Shown here: positions 1 to 6,156 of the stretch, piece after piece | How positions within the stretch are numbered: position 1 is the first letter of the stretch | Layout: each line of letters opens with the position of its first letter | From: an uncultured Bacilli bacterium | GTDB lineage: Bacteria; Bacillota_I; Bacilli_A; RF39; UBA660 | Assembly: GCA_944333305.1 (NCBI GenBank) | Contig: CALVKV010000073.1 | Location: forward strand, 1-7,169 | Direction: 5' to 3' | DNA length: 7,169 nucleotides | Program-made: the position numbers and the translations under genes | Notes under the pieces: model-generated | What the model was told of the DNA's origin: nothing | Seen by the model: only the letters and a program-made list of their open reading frames with translations | Database searches by the model: none

Positions 1-72
1 AATGCTAAGATAATTTTGTAGGTTTTCTGACATTTTTATTTTAGTCATTTCCTACATTTTTATCTTAGCATT
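1..72. repeat. Imperfect inverted repeat with embedded direct repeats, possible insertion-sequence end
   Basis: Bases 1-22 (beginning AATGCTAAGATAA) and 51-72 (ending TTATCTTAGCATT) are reverse complements at 19 of 22 positions; the only mismatches are a central TTT/AAA block. Within the arm and loop there is also a direct repeat, ACATTTTTATYTTAG, at 30-44 and 54-68, spaced 24 bp apart. Closely spaced direct repeats next to an inverted arm are typical of transposon ends that bind a transposase several times, as in the IS21 family. No transposase gene is visible and the window starts exactly at the repeat, so the assignment is inference. It could also be a hairpin or a contig boundary at a repeated element. 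Confidence 0.45.
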
Positions 73-144
73 ATCATTTTTAATATCAATATCTTTAGTT
101 AGTGTCTCTATACCAAATATTCTCTTTGCGTCTTCTAATGTCAT
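52..144 (-). pseudogene. Short reading frame, probably the 5' end of a gene cut by the edge repeat
   Basis: An ATG at 142-144 follows an excellent ribosome binding site (AAGGAGGAG, 154-162, nine bases before the start) and an extended -10 promoter. It encodes about 30 residues beginning MTLEDAKRIFGIETL, then stops at a TAG (52-54). The last nine codons, including the stop, lie almost wholly inside the inverted repeat of 1-72, so the natural sequence seems to end after about 22 codons and the tail is repeat-derived. The strong start signals argue for a real gene that has lost its 3' part. I do not recognise the product. An intact 30-residue peptide is the alternative. Confidence 0.4.
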
Positions 145-169
145 AATATTAAACTCCTCCTTACGTCAT

Positions 170-178
170 ATTATATCA
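170..178 (-). promoter_or_regulatory. Extended -10 promoter for the short reading frame at 52-144
   Basis: On the minus strand the bases read TGATATAAT, a consensus -10 hexamer (170-175) with the TG extension at -15/-14. No good -35 box is seen, which is usual for extended -10 promoters. Predicted start is near 163, just ahead of the AAGGAGGAG ribosome binding site. The preceding AT-only palindrome (180-193) overlaps the stop codon of the metallopeptidase gene. Confidence 0.5.
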
Positions 179-191
179 TAAAATAATTATT

Positions 192-1163
192 TTACTTATT
201 AGCATTTGTTAGTTTATAATATTTATTATGATATATTTTTAGTTCTAATTTTCTTTCTTTAAATCCTTTTTCATAAAGATTTTTATCTTCATTAGGTACT
301 AAAAGACTTTGAATATATTCTTTGATATCTTTGTCTTCCTCTCTTTCTAAAATACTTTGTAATTCTTCAGATGTTCTTTTCCTAACTTTTCCTTCTCCAT
401 CTTGATAATATTCTATCTGTAATTGTGGACAACTACACCATTCTGGATTATCTCTAATTAAAAAGTCAAAAGCTTCTTCAAAATCCATAAAAAAATTATT
501 AAATCTAATATTACTTCTAAAATCTCGAAGATAATTGTGATATTGGATTCTATTATTAGTATAAATATTAAGTAATTTTATTTCATCTTCTCTAGTTAAA
601 GTTATATTCATATACTCTATTATTTTTCTAAATAATTCTACACCTTCGATGTCAGCTAGCTTTTCTTCAGAATCAAACTTATAATTATCATTATAATAAT
701 CATATTTAAAAATAGGTGCAGCAGTTTCAGCATCATGTCGTATTAATGTTTCTTTAGCAACTCTTACTGTATTTTTATTTATTATTTCCGCATGCAAGTC
801 AGTATTATATTTAAAATGTATAAGCTCATGACATGCATCAAAAAAGACAAGAATATTTCCTAAAAAAATATTCCATGGTATAGTTTCATCTAATCTAATC
901 ATATTATAATGATAATCTCCACTCGTATTATCTTTAAAATCAACTATTTTTACTTCAGGTTCTTTTCCTCTATAATCAGCAAATCCCATTTTTATTAGAT
1001 AGTTTTTCATAATCTCTTCAATAAAATTTGTTAATACTTCTTTAAATTCATCATATGAAATAATAGGCTTCAAATTATCTTTATTTACATAGTGATATGA
1101 AAATACTTTAGATAGTATTTGAAAGTTTTTAGATTCTTTTATTTCTTCAGTGATTAAGTCCAC
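192..1163 (-). CDS. Putative zinc metallopeptidase (HExxH / ExxADxxG)
   Basis: A 323-residue protein with no signal peptide or membrane helix, so probably cytoplasmic. Residues 112-116 read HELIH, a classic HExxH zinc site in a hydrophobic helix (FFDACHELIHFKY). About 50 residues later, at 167-174, comes E-K-L-A-D-I-E-G, which fits the ExxADxxG third-ligand helix of gluzincin-type peptidases such as M48. Together they predict one zinc bound by two His and Glu167, with Glu113 as the catalytic base. The flanking sequence is highly charged and I do not recognise the family; substrate is unknown. The C-terminal third (ENPEWCSCP region onward) is Lys/Glu rich. The start chosen is the GTG at 1161-1163, because AAAGGGG (1172-1178) sits eight bases upstream. 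An in-frame GTG at 1170-1172 overlaps that site, so it could hardly be used. A strong promoter lies at 1189-1217. The 54-residue membrane protein just upstream may be co-transcribed by read-through. Confidence 0.72.
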   Translation of the reverse strand: MDLITEEIKESKNFQILSKVFSYHYVNKDNLKPIISYDEFKEVLTNFIEEIMKNYLIKMGFADYRGKEPEVKIVDFKDNTSGDYHYNMIRLDETIPWNIFLGNILVFFDACHELIHFKYNTDLHAEIINKNTVRVAKETLIRHDAETAAPIFKYDYYNDNYKFDSEEKLADIEGVELFRKIIEYMNITLTREDEIKLLNIYTNNRIQYHNYLRDFRSNIRFNNFFMDFEEAFDFLIRDNPEWCSCPQLQIEYYQDGEGKVRKRTSEELQSILEREEDKDIKEYIQSLLVPNEDKNLYEKGFKERKLELKIYHNKYYKLTNANK

Positions 1164-1171
1164 TCCTAACA

Positions 1172-1178
1172 CCCCTTT
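1172..1178 (-). promoter_or_regulatory. Ribosome binding site that decides the metallopeptidase start
   Basis: AAAGGGG on the minus strand, eight bases before the GTG at 1161-1163. Its last G is the first base of the alternative GTG at 1170-1172, which leaves no spacing for that codon. The shorter protein is therefore the better call. Confidence 0.55.
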
Positions 1179-1188
1179 AGTGAGGCTT

Positions 1189-1217
1189 ATTATACTAAAA
1201 AATCATAAAAAAATCAA
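1189..1217 (-). promoter_or_regulatory. Sigma-A-type promoter of the metallopeptidase gene
   Basis: TTGATT (1212-1217), a 17-bp spacer, and a perfect TATAAT (1189-1194). The predicted start near 1182 gives a leader of about 20 bases before the GTG at 1163. The -35 box overlaps the TGA stop (1214-1216) of the upstream small membrane-protein gene. It also overlaps one arm of a short inverted repeat, CAAGCAT-AA-ATGCTTG (1215-1230), which could be an operator or chance. Confidence 0.7.
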
Positions 1218-1378
1218 GCATAAATGCTTGTAATGATAATAGTTGCAACTAAAGCGACTAGAAATAACACTAAACTAGTTACCCATACTTTCTTTTGTTT
1301 CTTTTTATAACCTAATATAAATAAAGCGATTAAAGCAATATAAAGAATTGCAAATAAAATAATCATACCAATTCTCAT
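1214..1378 (-). CDS. Small membrane protein, 54 residues, two transmembrane helices
   Basis: ATG at 1376-1378 with AAGGTG upstream; TGA stop at 1214-1216. The protein begins MRIGMIILFAILYIALIALF. It has a first hydrophobic helix (about residues 3-23), a strongly basic turn KKKQKK (25-30), and a second hydrophobic helix (about 31-54) running to the C-terminus. This is a helical hairpin with its positive loop predicted on the cytoplasmic side. There is no recognisable family motif and function is unknown. A well-formed promoter (1404-1432) and the ribosome site support that it is expressed. It precedes the metallopeptidase gene, with 50 bases between this TGA and the GTG at 1163, and no terminator between them, so joint expression is plausible. 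A small toxin-like or stress membrane peptide are possibilities, without direct evidence. Confidence 0.68.
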   Translation of the reverse strand: MRIGMIILFAILYIALIALFILGYKKKQKKVWVTSLVLFLVALVATIIITSIYA

Positions 1379-1403
1379 AAATAACACCTTCTATTCTATA
1401 AGT

Positions 1404-1432
1404 ATTATATCAATAGTTTTAGTAAGATACAA
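1404..1432 (-). promoter_or_regulatory. Promoter of the small membrane-protein gene
   Basis: TTGTAT (1427-1432), a 17-bp spacer and TATAAT (1404-1409). The hexamer is preceded by TGA, so it is also an extended -10 (TGATATAAT). Predicted start is near 1397, about 20 bases before the ATG. Confidence 0.65.
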
Positions 1433-1484
1433 TCGCTAAAATTAATCTAATATAGTTTTGTTCTATTAATAAACACTAAAGATA

Positions 1485-1952
1485 TTACATAATTTTCTTT
1501 TGATAATAAACTGAATATTCTAATAAATTATGCTTATTATAAAAAGAAACTGCTGGTGTATTTTGAGGAAAAGCCAATACTCTAATATATTTAGCATTTT
1601 GTTTTGCTACTTCATCTTGAAATGCTAAAAACAACAAATCTCCGATGCCTTTTCTGCGATATTTTTTATCAACACAAATATGATTAAGAAAGGCAACTTT
1701 TTCATAATATACTATGGAAGGTTCCATTACTTCTCCATCAATAAAGCCCACCACTTGATTATTATTTCCTTCACAAACTAACAAGATATAGCTTTCATCA
1801 TTAATTTGTTTTTTTATTTTTTTCTTACCTTCATTAGTAGCAAATGCATGAGGTTTTAAATTAGAATCAAAAAATATTTCAGTATCTTCAATTTGTAGAT
1901 GCAGGTCCAAAAGATATTCAAAATCATTAATATTTGCTTTTCTAATAGTCAT
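1485..1952 (-). CDS. GNAT-family N-acetyltransferase
   Basis: A 155-residue single-domain GNAT protein, the usual length for the family, predicted to transfer an acetyl group from acetyl-CoA to an amine. Motif A is clear: strand HICVDKKY (91-98) is followed by the pyrophosphate-binding loop R-R-K-G-I-G (99-104), matching R/Q-x-x-G-x-G/A, and helix DLLFLAF. Motif B appears near the C-terminus (FPQNTPAVSFYNKHNL, about 128-143). The acceptor cannot be told from sequence; small molecule, peptide or protein N-terminus are all possible. The ATG at 1950-1952 follows GGGAGGAG. A TATAAT at 1969-1974 lies too close to be a good promoter, because the transcript would start within the ribosome site. The gene is therefore probably read from the upstream VOC gene, 121 bases away across the repeat array of 1998-2058. 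Confidence 0.85.
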   Translation of the reverse strand: MTIRKANINDFEYLLDLHLQIEDTEIFFDSNLKPHAFATNEGKKKIKKQINDESYILLVCEGNNNQVVGFIDGEVMEPSIVYYEKVAFLNHICVDKKYRRKGIGDLLFLAFQDEVAKQNAKYIRVLAFPQNTPAVSFYNKHNLLEYSVYYQKKIM

Positions 1953-1997
1953 AATTTTCTCCTCCCTTATTATATTAATGCTATAGTTTGTGTATTT

Positions 1998-2058
1998 ATT
2001 TTACATTTTGGCTCATTTTCATTTTACATTTTGGCTGTATTTTGTTTTACATTTTGGC
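1998..2058. repeat. Three direct repeats with 23-bp period (core TTTTACATTTTGGC)
   Basis: The core TTTTACATTTTGGC occurs exactly three times (1999-2012, 2022-2035, 2045-2058). The repeats are spaced 23 and 23 bp, with degenerate AT-rich linkers of nine bases. It fills most of the intergenic space between the VOC and GNAT genes. Exact cores with diverged linkers suggest selection for protein binding. IS21-family insertion sequences carry such multiple terminal repeats, so this may be a leftover IS end. An array of regulator binding sites for the downstream GNAT gene is the alternative. No transposase or opposite end is visible nearby. Confidence 0.75.
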
Positions 2059-2073
2059 CATTTTATATTTTTT

Positions 2074-2460
2074 CTAATTATTAAATCGTAATAAATAGCC
2101 ATCAGGGTCCTTTACTAAAAACTCTTTATCTAAATAAGTTTTACCATTAACATCATATTCATTTATCATTATATCTTTAAAGAAGATTATATTTTTATTA
2201 ACTAAATCTTGATAATAGTTATCTATATCACTTACAGTCATACTTATATTAATACCTCTACCAAAAGGATACTCTAACTCTCCTGTATTCCAGTTATCAT
2301 TAATTTCTTCTATCATTAATTGATTACCTTCTAGTTCTAGAAAGGCAAACTTATCTTCTTTTCTTTCATACATTATTTTAAATCCTAGAGTAAGGTAAAA
2401 CTCTTTACTTTTATCTATATTAGTTACACTTAATTCTGGTATTAATTTGTTAAATTTCAT
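2074..2460 (-). CDS. VOC-superfamily protein (glyoxalase / bleomycin-resistance type)
   Basis: A 128-residue protein with the layout of a single VOC (vicinal oxygen chelate) chain carrying two beta-alpha-beta-beta-beta modules. The first runs from IPELSVTNIDKSKEFY to FAFLELEGNQLMIEE (about 7-52); the second runs from GINISMTVSDIDNYYQDL (69-86) to EFLVKDPDGYLLRF (113-126). The DPDGYLLRF ending and the EYPFGRGIN segment are typical of the glyoxalase/bleomycin-resistance-like subgroup, whose members often dimerise. Substrate is not predictable: drug binding, glyoxalase-like lyase or dioxygenase activity all occur in the family. Glu51 and Glu113 are possible metal or substrate ligands. Start ATG at 2458-2460 has GGAAGG upstream and an extended -10 promoter at 2484-2492. 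Probably co-transcribed with the GNAT gene, and divergent from the collagen-like gene. Confidence 0.85.
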   Translation of the reverse strand: MKFNKLIPELSVTNIDKSKEFYLTLGFKIMYERKEDKFAFLELEGNQLMIEEINDNWNTGELEYPFGRGINISMTVSDIDNYYQDLVNKNIIFFKDIMINEYDVNGKTYLDKEFLVKDPDGYLLRFNN

Positions 2461-2483
2461 AATAATTTCCTTCCTTTGTTACA

Positions 2484-2492
2484 ATTATATCA
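2484..2492 (-). promoter_or_regulatory. Extended -10 promoter of the VOC gene
   Basis: TGATATAAT on the minus strand with no good -35 box. Predicted start is near 2477, giving a leader of about 17 bases with GGAAGG before the ATG. It is the same nine-base string as at 170-178 and 1404-1412. Confidence 0.55.
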
Positions 2493-2502
2493 TTTAATAG
2501 AC

Positions 2503-2508
2503 TATAAT
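2503..2508 (+). promoter_or_regulatory. Possible -10 box of the collagen-like gene
   Basis: A TATAAT on the plus strand about 50 bases before the ATG at 2560, in the 99-bp divergent intergenic region. There is no convincing -35 box (TTACAA at 2479-2484, spacer 18, is poor), so this is a weak call. A TATATT at 2538-2543 lies too near the ribosome site. Confidence 0.25.
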
Positions 2509-2559
2509 AATAACTTATTTTCTTATTAAGAATAAACTATATTGGAAAGGAGAATTGCT

Positions 2560-3079
<520 letters not shown>

Positions 3080-3085
3080 ACTATA

Positions 3086-4375
3086 TTATTTGTTTTCTAA
3101 TTGCTCAAGTATTTCAAAAGTGTTTTCTTGTTTATACTTAATAAATTTATCATCATTTTTAATATTTTCAATTAAAAGCTTTATTTCCTCACTATTAGTC
3201 CTATATAAATAATAGTATCTTTTATCTCCGATTTTCAAGTTACCATATTTATCAATAGTATAACAATCTTTATAATTTTTTATATTATTAAATTCTTCTT
3301 CTGTATAAATATACTGATAATTATTTTTCCCTTTATTTATATTTTCTAAATCTTTATATGTAACCTTGTAATCTTTAATTATTTTTTTAAATACTTTATA
3401 AATATATTCAGAATTATTGTATCTTTTATTACCTATTCTATTTATTTCATTTCCTCTTTTTATATAATTATTAATAAAACTTATATCTTTGTCCTTAAAA
3501 AACGAATCATTTTCACTCTTTAAATATTTAATATTAGAAAAAAATACTCTTATAATTTCTTTATGCCATTCATTATTACTAGAACTATTATATATTTCTT
3601 GTATATAATAATTTAAATCATCTTTTAAATTATCTTCTATTTTTTTAAATAAATTACGAGTTAACTTAGCACTTTCTTCTGTAACTGGAATATTATATAT
3701 ACCATCACGATATAAAATATTAAAAGTTATTAGATAATCTTCTATTTTAAGAGGAACTTTTCTTGTATTTTTAGATGAAAGTTCTGAATATAAGTTATCT
3801 ATTAAATCTTGATATGAATAAAGTTCATATGTATTCTTACAACTACAGTCTTTACCTTTTTTTCCATCAAGAGTTAAATATATGTATATTTTTCTATATT
3901 TTTTTAATTCTTTATTACCTTCTAATTTTTCATAATATGTTTTCGTTTGGTTAGAATGTTCAGGACTTTCAAGTTTCGCTTCTATAAGAATAATAAAATA
4001 TTTTTTTATATTTCCTTGTTTTATACCAAAAGTAATATATAAATCTGGAATGTATTTGCCTATTTTTTTCCTAATATCTGGTTCTGAAAAATCAATAATA
4101 TCATAATCTTCTAATAAATTAATACCTTCAAAATAATCTTCATTATTTTTTTTATCTTGCCTTTGATTTTCTTTTATAAACTTTAATAATTGTTTCATTG
4201 ATTTAAGACCATATCCATAAATGTTATCTTTCTTTAATAGGGATGCCAAAAAGTTAGTATGAATATCTTCATAACGAAACAATCCTATCTGTTCTATAAT
4301 ACCAATGTCTAAATAGTAATTATAAAAGTCTTTCCATTCTTTGCTTTCTAATATTTCTAATACTTTATTATCCAT
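3086..4375 (-). CDS. PD-(D/E)XK nuclease superfamily protein (PDDEXK_4-like)
   Basis: A 429-residue protein rich in Lys, Tyr, Asn and Ile. The N-terminal region has RYEDIHTNFLASLL (34-47), the conserved start of the PDDEXK_4 type (PF14281). The nuclease core follows: PDLYITF (110-116), then FIILIEAKLES (127-137) with the E-A-K triad element (Glu132, Lys134), then Gln143 in HSNQTKTYYEKL. A further strand is IYIYLTLDG (163-171), and SYQDLIDNL (187-195) follows. Asp111, Glu132 and Lys134 are the predicted catalytic residues, so the fold looks active. The C-terminal ~200 residues are helical, unrecognised and highly charged. Such proteins are usually orphan genes of unknown role; DNA cleavage in defence or repair is inference. 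No methyltransferase or other defence partner is seen nearby. ATG at 4373-4375 has GGAGGT six bases upstream and a promoter at 4394-4422. It converges on the collagen-like gene. Confidence 0.8.
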   Translation of the reverse strand: MDNKVLEILESKEWKDFYNYYLDIGIIEQIGLFRYEDIHTNFLASLLKKDNIYGYGLKSMKQLLKFIKENQRQDKKNNEDYFEGINLLEDYDIIDFSEPDIRKKIGKYIPDLYITFGIKQGNIKKYFIILIEAKLESPEHSNQTKTYYEKLEGNKELKKYRKIYIYLTLDGKKGKDCSCKNTYELYSYQDLIDNLYSELSSKNTRKVPLKIEDYLITFNILYRDGIYNIPVTEESAKLTRNLFKKIEDNLKDDLNYYIQEIYNSSSNNEWHKEIIRVFFSNIKYLKSENDSFFKDKDISFINNYIKRGNEINRIGNKRYNNSEYIYKVFKKIIKDYKVTYKDLENINKGKNNYQYIYTEEEFNNIKNYKDCYTIDKYGNLKIGDKRYYYLYRTNSEEIKLLIENIKNDDKFIKYKQENTFEILEQLENK

Positions 4376-4393
4376 ATCTATACCTCCGCCAAT

Positions 4394-4422
4394 ATTATAA
4401 GATATTTTGTTTTTTTTAACAA
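4394..4422 (-). promoter_or_regulatory. Promoter of the PD-(D/E)XK nuclease gene
   Basis: TTGTTA (4417-4422), a 17-bp A-rich spacer, and a perfect TATAAT (4394-4399). Predicted start is near 4387, giving a very short leader that holds GGAGGT. It lies in the 74-bp gap after tspO, so the nuclease can be transcribed alone even though tspO lies upstream on the same strand. Confidence 0.65.
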
Positions 4423-4449
4423 TATAGAAAAAGAACAGAATAAGCTGTA

Positions 4450-4896
4450 CTAATTGAGAAGGAATATACCAATATTAAGGTAAGTTGCAAATAACAGCCA
4501 CATAAGATAAGGAATTTGTAAACAACCACTTATTTTATTATTCTTTAATAATTCTTTAATCATAGATATAACTAATATAAGTAATAAAATTATCCAAAAG
4601 AAAGCGGTAAAGTACATTCTTAAAACAAAGAAAATTATTGGCCAGAAAAAATTTACTAAAAGTTGTAATATGTATATTTGATTTAATTCCTTATCATTTC
4701 TATTGTCTTTGGTAGCAATAAAGTAAGATATTCCCATTAAAATATAAAGTATTGTCCAAACTATAGGAAATATATAGGACGGAGGACTAAGTGGAGGTTT
4801 TATTATATCCCCGTAATTCATATAACCTGATATAATTAAGCCTACTAATACTCCTCCTACTATTGGTAATATACTATAAATTATTCTTTTTATCAT
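4450..4896 (-). CDS. tspO: TspO/MBR family membrane protein
   Basis: A 148-residue protein with five predicted membrane helices (about 4-24, 42-62, 73-93, 96-114, 127-147), the normal TspO length and topology. Family signatures are visible: KPPLSPPSYIFPIVWTILY (33-51) with the Pro-Pro loop and VWT, LMGIS (53-57), QLLVNFFWPIIFF (78-90), and the last helix PYLMWLLFATYLNIGIFLLN (129-148). TspO proteins bind porphyrins, haem and sterol-like ligands, and are linked to tetrapyrrole handling and oxidative stress; the role in this organism is not shown by the sequence. ATG at 4894-4896 has AAGGAGG upstream. No sharp promoter is seen in the 75-bp region shared with the divergent glycosyltransferase gene. 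No tetrapyrrole genes are nearby. Confidence 0.92.
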   Translation of the reverse strand: MIKRIIYSILPIVGGVLVGLIISGYMNYGDIIKPPLSPPSYIFPIVWTILYILMGISYFIATKDNRNDKELNQIYILQLLVNFFWPIIFFVLRMYFTAFFWIILLLILVISMIKELLKNNKISGCLQIPYLMWLLFATYLNIGIFLLN

Positions 4897-4971
4897 AAGG
4901 CCTCCTTAATACATTTATATGCGACTATTACATTTTTATAAGTTTTTCATAAAATATATAGAGGTGTATTT

Positions 4972-6060
4972 ATGAGTAAATATAAAGTATGTGTTTATGC
5001 AATATGTTTAAATGAGGAGAAATTTGTTGATAGATGGTATGAGTCTATGAAGGAAGCTGATGAGATTTATGTTCTTGATACAGGTTCTACCGATAATACG
5101 GTAGAAAAACTAAAAGAAAAAGGTGTTCATGTAGAGGTTAAAAAAATAGAGCCTTGGAGATTTGATGTGGCAAGAAATGAGGCTTTAAAATTAGTACCAG
5201 AAGATGTGGATATTTGTGTATGTACTGATTTAGATGAAGTATTTTTACCTGGTTGGAGAGATGAGTTAGAGAAAGCTTGGCATGATAATACTACAAGACT
5301 TAGATATATTTATAACTGGTATTTAGATGAAAACAATAATCCTATAATAAGTTTTTATTATGAGAAGATTCATAAAAGATTAGGTTATTCTTGGTATCAT
5401 CCAGTTCATGAGATATTAAAGTATGATGGGGTTGAAACTTTTAATGTTACTGATAATATTATTTTAAATCATTATCCTGATAGAACTAAGTCTAGAAGTA
5501 GTTATCTTCCTTTACTTGAAATCTCCGTTAAAGAAGATCCTAATGATGATAGAAATATGCATTACTTAGGTCGTGAATATATGTATTATGGTAAATATAA
5601 TGAAGCGATTGATACTTTGATTAGACATTTAAATTTAGAAAATGCTACTTGGAAAGATGAGCGATGTGCATCTATGAGATTTATTGGTAGATGTTATAAG
5701 TACTTAAAAAGATATGATGAAGCGAAAATGTGGCTTCTAAAAGCTATTGAGGAAGCTCCTTATTTAAGAGATCCTTATATGGAAATGGCTCTACTCTATT
5801 ATTCTTTAGAAGATTATGATAATACTATTCATTATGTAAATCTTGCTTTAAATATTAAAGACCATACTAAGAGTTATATTAATGAAACCTTTAGTTTTGA
5901 TTATACTCCTTATGACTTACTTAGTATATCTTACTATAATAAAGGTGAGATAGAAGCTAGTAAGGTATTTTTAGAGAAAGCTTTAAAAATAGAACCAAAT
6001 GATGAGAGGCTTAATAATAATTTAAAGATAATTAACGAAAAATTGGATAAGATGGATTGA
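4972..6060 (+). CDS. Family 2 glycosyltransferase with C-terminal TPR repeats
   Basis: A 362-residue, soluble, two-part protein. The N-terminal GT-A domain (about 1-180) starts with VCVYAICLNEEKFVDRW and has the nucleotide-sugar loop LDTGSTDNT (35-43). The metal-binding DxD-type motif is TDLDE (85-89). WYHPVHEIL (141-149) and ILNHYPD (164-170) follow, typical of this GT2 subgroup. From about 195 there are TPR-like helical pairs (195-225, 233-265, 268-297, 313-345), including KYNEAIDTLIRHL, RYDEAKMWLLKAIEEAP and EASKVFLEKALKIEPND. GT2-TPR fusions glycosylate cell-envelope glycans, proteins or peptides; the SunS-type peptide glycosyltransferases share the domain. Donor and acceptor here are unknown, and no cognate peptide is seen. 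ATG at 4972 has GAGGTG five bases upstream. The Thr-rich collagen-like protein nearby is a possible but unproven acceptor. Confidence 0.88.
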   Translation: MSKYKVCVYAICLNEEKFVDRWYESMKEADEIYVLDTGSTDNTVEKLKEKGVHVEVKKIEPWRFDVARNEALKLVPEDVDICVCTDLDEVFLPGWRDELEKAWHDNTTRLRYIYNWYLDENNNPIISFYYEKIHKRLGYSWYHPVHEILKYDGVETFNVTDNIILNHYPDRTKSRSSYLPLLEISVKEDPNDDRNMHYLGREYMYYGKYNEAIDTLIRHLNLENATWKDERCASMRFIGRCYKYLKRYDEAKMWLLKAIEEAPYLRDPYMEMALLYYSLEDYDNTIHYVNLALNIKDHTKSYINETFSFDYTPYDLLSISYYNKGEIEASKVFLEKALKIEPNDERLNNNLKIINEKLDKMD

Positions 6061-6072
6061 TTTTATATCATT

Positions 6073-6117
6073 CATCTTTTATTAATAGGTTTTGTGTTTG
6101 CAAAAAAAGAAAAGATG
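6073..6117. repeat. Inverted repeat CATCTTTT / AAAAGATG between two genes
   Basis: Eight-base perfect arms at 6073-6080 and 6110-6117, with a 29-base loop that contains the -35 box of the downstream gene. It might form a weak terminator or an operator around the promoter. There is no T tract and the loop is long, so it may be chance in AT-rich DNA. Confidence 0.25.
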
Positions 6118-6126
6118 CGATATAAT
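6098..6126 (+). promoter_or_regulatory. Promoter of the metallophosphoesterase gene
   Basis: TTGCAA (6098-6103), a 17-bp spacer and a perfect TATAAT (6121-6126). Predicted start is near 6133, giving a leader of about 24 bases with the G-rich ribosome site GAGGGGGG (6141-6148). Confidence 0.65.
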
Positions 6127-6156
6127 AATGCAAATTGACTGAGGGGGGAAAATGTT

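Noticed and set aside
180..193. Perfect AT-only palindrome at the metallopeptidase stop codon as a terminator
   Set aside because: Fourteen bases of A and T alone give a very weak hairpin with no loop or T tail; such palindromes are expected by chance here.
1969..1974. TATAAT just upstream of the acetyltransferase gene
   Set aside because: It abuts the ribosome site, so transcription would start within that site and remove it; no good -35 box.
1899..2084. Plus-strand frame of 61 residues rich in Phe
   Set aside because: It spans the 5' end of the acetyltransferase gene and the triple repeat; its apparent repeated peptide is just the 23-bp DNA repeat translated. No ribosome site.
2542..2559. 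Upstream TTG start for the collagen-like gene (six extra residues)
   Set aside because: The TTG lies before the AAAGGAG site itself, while the ATG at 2560 has ideal spacing from it.
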